Positions 56,955-64,000 of a stretch of 64,000 bases of DNA are shown here, in pieces. A program made the position numbers and the translations under genes. Origin of the DNA: Blepharisma stoltei (taxonomy: Eukaryota > Ciliophora > Heterotrichea > Heterotrichida > Blepharismidae); contig CAJZBQ010000030.1 in assembly GCA_914767885.1 (NCBI GenBank), forward strand, positions 558,001 through 622,000. Reading direction: 5' to 3'. Numbering within the stretch: the stretch's first letter is position 1; every line of letters begins with the position of its first letter. A model generated the notes under the pieces. The model ran no database searches, was not told the DNA's origin, and worked only from the letters and a program-made list of their open reading frames with translations.

Positions 56955-59068
56955 ATGGCAGAGAACTCAGGCTTGCCAATTCTTGACAAAGCTCTTGACG
57001 AAGCAAACTTCTACCTTAAACAAAGTCTACCCCCGTGGAATGAAGCGTCAGGTCTCCAAAGACTTATAATTTTCTTTTTCAAGCTTGCTATTATTTTACC
57101 TGTGCTTATATTAATTGGCATAATCATTGCTGGGTACTGTTACTTACTATTACTTAATTAAGTGGCTAGAGTCCACTTTCTTAGCTCGGTTACTGAGGAT
57201 CCCACCAGGGGATTCATCCGCTTTGGGGTAACGTTTACTTCCGATCGCAGGAAAAGCGGGTTGCCTAGCTGTCACCTCCTCCTTGCTACTTCGTGGCAGC
57301 TCCAGTTTTGAGTGGGAAGACTACGGGTTCCCGGAACATTGCTTCAGGTTGCAGCAACGAAGTTGCCTGCACAAAAAATCAAAAAAATAGATTTTCTGGC
57401 CTATTGTCTGCGAAAAGGAAAACTTGCAGCCCAAGCCGTAACCCCTGGTTTCACGGTGGCGAATTCCCCGATTGATCCTAAGAACTTTGCTGGGCCACCC
57501 CTTTCCAACTTCCAAGCTCCCTTTGTCCTTGAGGTAAAACCCAAACCAGAAAAAATGGCAAGGGCTAGGCTCCTAGCACAACAGAAATTGCTTACTAGCA
57601 TAGCTGCCTATTTCCAGCTTGATAAAACCTTGCCGGATATAATTAAATATGTGCCCGAAGGTTGCATAGCCGGGAGGCCATGCTTCAAGCTAAAGCACCA
57701 TATTTAATTATTCCATTGCTGGGTACTCACTGTATATAATATTTTACGTCTATCCTTTGGTATCTAGCACTTCAGATTCCCCCGATCTTTATTTTTGGCA
57801 CTCAAACTCCGAGAAATTTACAGCGGAACTCCGAGGGTGGGTTTGCTTTGGATTAAGCAGTTGGAATTTATTTTGGCTTTGCATAAGTGTATACAGAGCG
57901 ATGATGACAAGTCCAGGAGAGGTCCCGAATACTTCAACTTGGGAAATTACTTCAATTAATAAAGAAGTGTCAGAATCTACACCACTTACTACAGAAAATA
58001 GGAAGGACGGAGGAATAAGAATATGTGTCCATTGCAATTTATACTATATAAAATAATAGTAAATTTCATAGGATTCATATATAAATAAAACAATTATTTA
58101 AGGAAAAAAGTATAAAAAAGCCAGACCGATGCCATCATTGCAAGCAATGTGGAAAATGCTGCTTAAAAATGGACCATCATTGCAATTGGATAGCAAATTG
58201 TGTAGGATATTATAACTACAAGTATTTTTATCTGACAATATTTTATGGAGCTAGTGCAATGGCAATTTTTATTGCTACGTTCTGGGAAAGTGTAGTGGTA
58301 GCGTTATATGATAAAGAGACATCAAATTCAATGTCTTTCATTATTGTTCTCACTTATTCATTAATGACGATGCTTGGAGTGACAATAATAGCGTTTTGCA
58401 TATTCCATACATGGATGATAGCAAATAATTATACGTCAATTGAATTCTGTGAAAAACGAAGGTTTAAGGTTCCAGGATATGAAAAATCTGGTATAAGTTT
58501 GTCTAAGATTAAAATTTTTTTATATTAATTTATGAAGAATAGCCCACTAAGGAGTATTTTTGGTTAGCTAAAATAGGACATGCCAACTAATTAGGCAAGT
58601 TAATGTCTGGCTGACCAAAAGATGCTACTTAGTGAACTATTTATTGTAAACTAGTATATATAGAAATTTTCCCATAGATGGCGCTGTTTGCCCTTGATTT
58701 GCCCATGAGAAAAATTTTTTGGTTCGACCAGTCCCATATGGTTTGGTCAAACCAAAAAATTTTTCTCATGTGCAAATCAAGGGCAAACAGCGCCATCTAT
58801 GGGAAATTTCTATATTTAAAAAGATAAAGTTTTTTTTTTAAATTTTATTAATTGAATGTGATCTAATTACTTTACTAACCTCTCATTAAGAAAAATTGCA
58901 GAGCTTTTGCCTCAGAAATTTGTGCTCTCACCAAAATCTCCCTATTCTATTTCAACAATAGAAAATTTTAAAGAAGCTTTAGGACAAAATCCATTATTAT
59001 GGTATTTCCCATTCGAGTCAAGAGGCAAAGAAGATAAAGGACTTTACTTCAAATCCAAAAAGTATTAA
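56955..59068 (+). CDS. DHHC palmitoyltransferase, ~373 aa
   Basis: ATG 56955 gives two N-terminal helices ([23 protein letters not shown] and the [20 protein letters not shown] region), the Cys-rich motif [41 protein letters not shown] with catalytic Asp-His-His-Cys, then two more helices and [10 protein letters not shown] (the TTxE-like motif). Three removals are needed: SINE 57139-57727, a 64-bp IES 58049-58112 between IK and KPDR, and 58510-58848. Their sum leaves 374 codons. The tail ends [20 protein letters not shown] as in other DHHC enzymes. The stretch around the last junction (INWMWSNYF) is less certain. Role: S-acylation of membrane proteins. Confidence 0.85.
57139..57727 (-). mobile_element. 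SINE-like retroposon, subfamily G, in the DHHC gene
   Basis: 589 bp flanked by the 14-bp repeat CATTGCTGGGTACT (57125-57138, 57714-57727). Oriented right to left (AAATATGGTGCTTTAGC at the 5' end); related to 49006-49563. Removal gives [10 protein letters not shown]. Confidence 0.9.
58049..58112 (+). mobile_element. 64-bp TA-bounded IES in the DHHC motif
   Basis: TA 58049-58050 and 58113-58114. Removal gives [13 protein letters not shown]. Short class. Confidence 0.85.
58538..58641. mobile_element. Hairpin mini-element, AATAGCC family
   Basis: Inverted repeat AATAGCCCACTAAGGAGTAT...GATGCTACTTAGTGAACTATT with GGTTAGC / GCTGACC inside. Related to the 98-bp IES at 31828. Confidence 0.7.
58659..58814. 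mobile_element. Palindromic MITE, TATAGAAATTTTCCC ends
   Basis: ~156-bp near-perfect palindrome (TTTTCCCATAGATGGCGCTG to its inverse, centred near CCCATATGG). Best-preserved copy of the family also at 33861 and 11335. Confidence 0.85.
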
Positions 59069-59144
59069 TTAATCTTATAATTCATAAAAAAACTATATAT
59101 AAAAAGAAATCCCATTAACCACCTGATATAGATCAAAAATAATA

Positions 59145-60856
59145 ATGGACAACTCAACTATTTCCTTCAATTTCAATACTTCCCTTAACTACTCACCTTC
59201 TCTTTACGAGGACCCAAAAATCAAGAATCTAGAATGAATGGATAAATTTACACACAATTACGAAATCGCCAGAAGGAAAGGTGAAAATTATGATGAAGAA
59301 ATCAAAATCCTAAGAGACAAGATAACATATCGCAGAAACGAGATAGCAAAATCAGGTCTTTTAAAGCCAGAAGATTTGAAAGGAAATAAAAAAATTGCTG
59401 ATTTAGAAATGAATTTGTCATATACAAATTCAATATTGGGGAAATTGTGCAACGAAAATAACGAATTGAAAGAGAAAATTCAAATATTGAGAAGAACTGC
59501 AATGAAATGTGAAAAAAGAGAAGAAGATATCAAGCATGAGATTATTAGGTCAAAAAGTGCAACAAAAACATATTGTTCGACTTCTTCTGCAAATTTGAAA
59601 AAAATCAAACTTAATGCAAATGCTCTATCTAAGCTTAATCAGTCGTTTATAGCAGAAAATACAAATTACACATATAGAGAGTCTGCACTTAACACTACAC
59701 TTAGAGAGGTATCAAAAAGAACAACCCCAACTAAATGAAAAAGACCAAGAACTCCTCATAGTGAATATAGTGTTTTTCATAAGCAGTTCATAAAAATATC
59801 TAATAAAGTCTTATAGGCTATTTATGGGAAAACCAATACTCTGATTTTCTAAAAGTATCTAAATTTTTAGCAAAAAATTGGGTGAAATTTGTAATAGCAA
59901 AGAAAGCGGACATGGACAAATATGATAATCATTTACAAGAAATTATCAGAGCATTTAATGCACTAGGAAGCTCAATAGCTGTCTACGATGTTACAGAAAT
60001 TGCTGAAATAATTCTTTCTAGTTATGAGCAAGAACTTAGACTGAAAAACATGCTATTAGATATATCAGAAGAAGTCGAAAAAGTCCAAAAAAGCATTGAA
60101 GGAACATATGAAAGCATTTGTGAAATAAAACAAAAAATGAAGGATGATAAAGCAATAAAAGACAACGAAATAGTACAAAAAAAAGAAGAATTAATGATTG
60201 TAAAAGCACTGAAAGATAAGGAGATGGCTAAATTTAAATTTTTGGACAATGAATGTCAAGTATATTTCAAAAAAATTCAGCAAATAAATAAAAGAATCAA
60301 AAATTTTGAGTCTTTTTCTATAGTGACCAAACAGCAATATTTAACGAATGTTGTTGATTTTTCAAATCATGAAAAATATATTAGCCGATTAGAAGAAAAT
60401 ATTAGGGCGATACAGTCAATCATATTTTCTATGGATGGTAAAAAAATTATTACTCCAATTAACAATTTTCCAAAGGTTCATAGTGCGCTGCTAAATAAGA
60501 TTAAAGATGCAGATGTTGAAGTTTTTACTCCTGAGTTTGATGAGATGATTGAACCTTTGTCACGAGCTCATTTTACCCATAGGGCTAGAAAATATAGGAA
60601 TTGCCCGAGGATGGCGCTATCTTGCGCCATCCTCGGGCAATTTAAAAAATGGCCCCACACCGGGAATCGAACCCACGTGTGGGGCCATTTTTGGTGCGTG
60701 TAAGTAGATGTTTGGCCACACACCAAAAATGGCCCCACACGTGGGTTCGATTCCCGGTGTGTGGGGCCATTTTTGAATTGCCCGAGGATGGCGCAAGATA
60801 GTGCCATCCTCGGGCAATTACTATATATAGATCGCAATCCATTGCATACAAATTAG
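59145..60856 (+). CDS. Coiled-coil protein, ~493 aa
   Basis: From ATG 59145 (MDNSTISFNFNTSLNYSPSL) the frame uses TGA as Trp twice and encodes charged helices (ARRKGENYDEEIKILRDKI, ENNELKEKIQILRRTAMK). Near 59812 the frame breaks by one base (GTCTTATAGGC) and resumes as YLWENQYSDFLKVSKFLAKNW, followed by more coiled coil (ISEEVEKVQKSIEGTYESI). I treat the two parts as one gene because both are helical, the spacing is minimal, and one added base makes the total divisible by three. Two separate genes remain possible. The C-terminus is reached by removing the palindromic IES 60595-60825 (RKYIDRNPLHTN). No domain named. Confidence 0.6.
60595..60825. mobile_element. Palindromic IES with tRNA T-arm-like hairpins
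   Basis: 231 bp. Outer hairpins are built from AATTGCCCGAGGATGGCGC and its inverse, one at each end. Inside each is a hairpin TGGCCCCACAC...GTGTGGGGCCA whose loop side reads GTGGGTTCGATTCCCGG, a T-arm/B-box sequence (60744-60754 forward, 60662-60672 reversed). It is bounded by TA (60595-60596, 60826-60827). No anticodon or D arm, so not a tRNA gene. Confidence 0.8.
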
Positions 60857-61209
60857 ATACGGCTCATTTATTTTTAAATTATAATTGTATAAACTCGCTT
60901 AAATTATTTATATTTACTTTTAGAAATTAGGAGCAGTAAATGAATTATCTGGATAAAAAACTTATTCAGTGAAAAAAAATTGAAATGATTTTAAATAAAA
61001 TAAAAATGGGTAATTTCAGCAGAAAAAAGACTATCTAAAAGAAATAGCTGAAGTTTACATGATTTATAGGGCTTGCTTATCTTCTTGCATGTCGAAATAC
61101 TTCATATGAGAAATAAAGAATTAATTTTAAAGGCATAATTATCTAACGTCCCACAGTGAAGTATATAAAAATATTAATATAAAAAATTAAAATTTAATAA
61201 TTTTCCAAT
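60857..61209. other. AT-rich convergent intergenic region
   Basis: 353 bp between the coiled-coil gene and the HECT ligase, AT-rich, nothing recognised. Confidence 0.45.
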
Positions 61210-64000
61210 TTAAAAGTTCAAAATAGTAAGTCCAAACCCTTCAGCATTATCAATTGCAAGCAATATCAACTTCCTCATCGTTTCTTTATTACTATATTCC
61301 GGCAAAAGTAAATGGTTAAAGCAAGTGTGTGCAGTCATCAATCGATCTGAATCGTCTCCATTCCTCGAGATTACAAATTCAAGTGTTCCAAGCCCATTAA
61401 TTGGAGCTCGATCAGACCCTGTCACAAACTTCAAAAATTTTCTTTTTTCTTCCTCACTCCCCCCTCCATGAGTAGACAAAACCAATTGGAAAAACCCTAT
61501 ATATGAAAAAAAAATTGATATAAAAGTTTAATTATAATTGTTATAATGAAATCTCTTGCTAATTTCTGTTGAAATTTTAAACAGCTTGCATTTTAAAACA
61601 TAAATTTTACGAAATAAATTAATATTTATTTTTCAATTTTTTGAATGTGATTTTAAAAATTTTAAAAAAAAAAATATTACTATAAAATTCACATATAAAT
61701 TTAAAAAAAAATTAACCCTCGTTTGTGAAGGGGGGAGCCAGTAAACGAATGCACAATTTCCCAAAACATAATGACCTATATAAAATTTACAGTTTTGGAG
61801 TTTCTATTAAAACCTTCATATTTTGTGTACTTTTCAAGCTCAAAAAAGTCTAAAACTGGGTTACCGCATATTAAAAGCTCAAGTTCTTTCGGTTTAAACC
61901 AATGAATGACGTCGCCTTCACAAACCTTGAAAAATCCACGTTTAAATGCTTCAAAAATTTCCGAAATCCCTCTATTAAGCCACCAGTCTACATATAAATC
62001 CACAAATTCTTGCCTATTTTCATTAGTGACAGGAATTTTTGACCCGTTTTCTTTGAGCTCATGGACAATTACTTGGTCAAACATTTTGGTTTCCAATATA
62101 AAATTGCGGCAGTATACTTCTTCAACATTTTCTTCAGTTTGTAGCATGATCTCTAGTTGCTTAACTAAATCAGGATCCAGCTCTCTTAAATCATCAATAG
62201 TTGTCTGTATTCCTAGTAGCTTTTTATAAACAACTAACGGCATTTGTATATCTAAAATGACGCCATTATAAATTGCCAGACCTAAAACAAGTCCAATCAG
62301 CTCAAAATTAATTTTCGCCTCCAATGTGTCAGGGTTAAACCAATAAATTCTTTGAGGTAAATATAAGTTAAACATGCTGAAGGGTAAAGCATAATATTTT
62401 AATAAATTTTTTATACCTTTTTCCATTAAAGTTAGATAAATTTTTTAAAGCTGAAAAAACTACAGAAAAAAAACCTTCAAGTCTGGGTATAAAAATTTAA
62501 TATCCTTACTCCCATCTGTGGTTTTTTGGATTTTTTCAACGGTTTTGTTTGCTCACGGAGGGGGAGGAGTTAGAAACTTGCAATATTGAATAGAGATATC
62601 ACACAGTACTGTATTGATTTTATAAACGAATGCAATTGAATTTTAAACAGCTTACATTTAAAAACATAAATTTTTTAAATTAAATTAATTTTTGCTTCTC
62701 AATTTTTTTGCAAAAATGGTCGAGAAAATATAAAATTTATATATAATTTTTTAAAATAAAACTAAAAGGCGGAGTTAGAAGTTTTTCTTCCTATTTTAAA
62801 ATTCAAACGACACTGTGCTATTATTTGAATTCGTTTAGAATATTTGATTCAAATTTGAATAATAAACGATGTGCTTTATATTATATTATATACAATATTG
62901 CGATATCTCTGTTCAAATTGCATGCTTCTTGTTTTACCAATGAAGTTTTTATAAGTATTATTTTCTGTGTAGTTTTTTCCACCCTTTTCATAAGATTTCA
63001 TGTCACGTTAATAGTAGCAAAGATATAAAAAACTTCATTGAATTTTTTTACGCTTAACCCCATACTGAAGCTTGGGTCAAAAAGTTCTTTAATAACCAAT
63101 TGGAAGAATTCTTTTTTGACTCCACCCGCATCTATTCCTTCTTCTCCTAAAAATATAACTCTCAAAGGTTTCCTGAAGTTTATACGGCCACTTGATATCT
63201 GACTCAGCGTGTCTTCAATGAGATTATCCCTTCTTACTTCAAGGATTGCATAAATATCCATTAAAATCAAGTTTATTGGATTATGAATTACTTGAAGCAT
63301 TCTATACTTATTTTCATATTGCAAAAATGTTGACTTTGTATTCGCATCTAAAATTCACGGGTAAAATGCAAATGAAAATCCTCTAGGATCATTAATAGTT
63401 AGATTTTGCTGTTTTGCAGTCAGAAAAGCTTTGTATTCTTCTCTAATATCAATTTTGCCTTCTTCTTCTTTTCACTCTTCAATACCTTCGTCATTTTCAT
63501 CATTTCTTTCTTCTATATTTACAGCATCATTATAGAATTCTTTATAATCCAGCCTTTTATTTCTTTCATTTGATAGATAAACTGCATTGGTCAGCTGCAT
63601 CACATATGAAATTTGTCTTTTGTTTCCTCTATATCCGTCCAATATTTTTATCAATAGAAATTGTTTGACATTTCACAATATATTTTGGAGTTTATCTTGA
63701 TCAAGATCGTCTATATAAAAAGAAAATTCTTCTAGAAATTCACTCCTCAAGCACAAAAGTTCTGCTAGTTTTGCTAAAGTGTTATAATTTTCAATATCTG
63801 ACAGCTCTGGCATAAATAAAAGCATTAGAACTATTCTTGGAATGTATAAGCTGCTATATCTGTCTCTAGGATAATTTTCTATTGCTTGGTAAAGTCAATT
63901 ATTGTCTAAAATTCCTTCTTGACAAAGATTTGATAGGTAGCCAAAAAAATTGCTTAATCCTTCCCAGTCAATTGATTTATTTTTGGAAGATAAATAATTA
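61210..64000 (-). CDS. HECT-type E3 ubiquitin ligase (N-terminus outside the window)
   Basis: The frame enters from the right edge with TGA as Trp. The N-lobe of the HECT domain is seen as LEVRRDNLIEDTLSQI, RKPLRVIFLGEEGIDAGGVKKEF and FELIGLVLGLAIYNGVILDI. The C-lobe has TVIMFWEIVHSFTEEEKRKF, LKFVTGSDRAPINGLG and the catalytic cysteine in TAHTCFNHLLLPEYS, ending EGFGLTILNF. A 15-nt intron (61776-61790, GTAAATTTTATATAG), a MITE (61454-61737) and a larger insertion (about 62373-63060) are removed. The upstream helical part (63330-64000) is like that of UBE3A/HUL4-type ligases, which have the HECT domain at the C-terminus. Function: thioester-dependent ubiquitin transfer. Confidence 0.85.
61454..61737 (-). 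mobile_element. MITE-type IES in the HECT C-lobe
   Basis: 284 bp, CTCCCCCCTCCATGAGTAG...GGGGGGAG, flanked by TCA (61454-61456) and CCA (61738-61740), i.e. TGA and TGG on the coding strand. Keeping the TGA copy gives H-S-F-T-E-E-E-K-R-K. Confidence 0.85.
62373..63060 (-). mobile_element. Composite insertion in the HECT N-lobe
   Basis: About 690 bp flanked by CATGCTGAA (62373-62381) and CATACTGAA (63061-63069). Joining at this repeat gives D-P-S-F-S-M-F-N-L-Y-L, the normal HECT spacing. It contains a MITE (62506-62774). Exact boundaries are uncertain; a TA-TA cut losing Met-Phe is also possible. Confidence 0.65.
62506..62774 (-). mobile_element. MITE nested in the HECT insertion
   Basis: TTA at both ends (62506-62508, 62775-62777), CTCCCATCTGTGG...GGCGGAG. 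An inner GGAGGAGTTAG at 62563-62573 marks a second, shorter end, so the copy may be rearranged. Confidence 0.6.

Larger units (their letters stand above)
58510..58848 (+). mobile_element. 339-bp IES made of two palindromic elements
   Basis: TA 58510-58511 and 58849-58850. It contains the hairpins 58538-58641 and 58659-58814. Removal keeps the DHHC frame to TAA 59068, but the restored residues are not conserved enough to prove the exact cut. Confidence 0.6.

Noticed and set aside
60744..60754. tRNA gene suggested by GGTTCGATTCC
   Set aside because: No D arm, anticodon arm or full cloverleaf; the sequence is one arm of a symmetric palindromic element.
1..64000. Pseudogene interpretation of the interrupted genes
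   Set aside because: Interruptions come out cleanly and the coding sequence between them is well conserved, which decayed genes would not show.
1..64000. Telomere repeats or a chromosome end
   Set aside because: No CCCTAA-type arrays seen; the window is internal.

Overview
The window is a stretch of ciliate germline-type (micronuclear) DNA, most likely from a heterotrich close to Blepharisma. Three things in the sequence point there. (1) TGA is read as tryptophan: in the phosphoglycerate mutase at 11551 the Trp after RHGESV is TGA (11608-11610), and TAA/TAG are the only stops used. (2) Introns are 15 nt, once 16 nt, GT...AG (for example 2950-2964, 10519-10533, 24829-24843, 25402-25417, 35206-35220, 47967-47981, 61776-61790). 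(3) Most genes are cut by insertions that must be removed from the DNA to give an open frame; I could restore almost all of them by hand. The organism name is inference from published knowledge of heterotrich codes, introns and internal eliminated sequences (IESs).

Genes left to right: purple acid phosphatase-like C-terminus, three small proteins, IQ-motif protein, secreted Cys-rich protein, MDR-reductase/MORN fusion, gamma-glutamyl hydrolase, phosphoglycerate mutase, four-TM protein, WD40-TRP channel fusion (1256 aa), small TM protein, TUL1/FLY-like membrane RING ligase, two unknowns, PIN-like carrier, CHCHD2/10-like protein, ANF-type receptor with membrane domain (about 1253 aa), FHA protein, coiled-coil protein, very large PAS/multi-TM TmcB-like protein (1755 aa), NT-C2 coiled-coil protein, EF-hand/PIP5-kinase fusion, RCC1/coiled-coil fusion, CFAP20, DHHC palmitoyltransferase, a coiled-coil protein, and a HECT ubiquitin ligase that runs off the right edge. 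Packing is tight: divergent genes are separated by only 20, 34 and 41 bp.

Insertions fall into four groups. (a) MITEs with CTCCCC...GGGGAG ends and a matching 3-bp TNA duplication; they share one scaffold but carry different family-specific end words. (b) Thirteen SINE-like retroposons (about 200-640 bp) with an AAAATGGYGACGACA-like 5' end, short-repeat tails and mostly 9-18 bp target duplications, many within exons. (c) Short, TA-bounded IESs of 41-98 bp. (d) Palindromic/foldback elements, including one built from tRNA T-arm-like hairpins and one of 2.4 kb. Elements are nested in each other. No transposase or reverse transcriptase gene was seen, so all appear non-autonomous.

Removing the insertions and introns gives lengths divisible by three for nearly every gene (the TmcB-like gene needs eight removals). 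A few genes keep a single-nucleotide break, mostly beside homopolymers, which I attribute to assembly error rather than biology.
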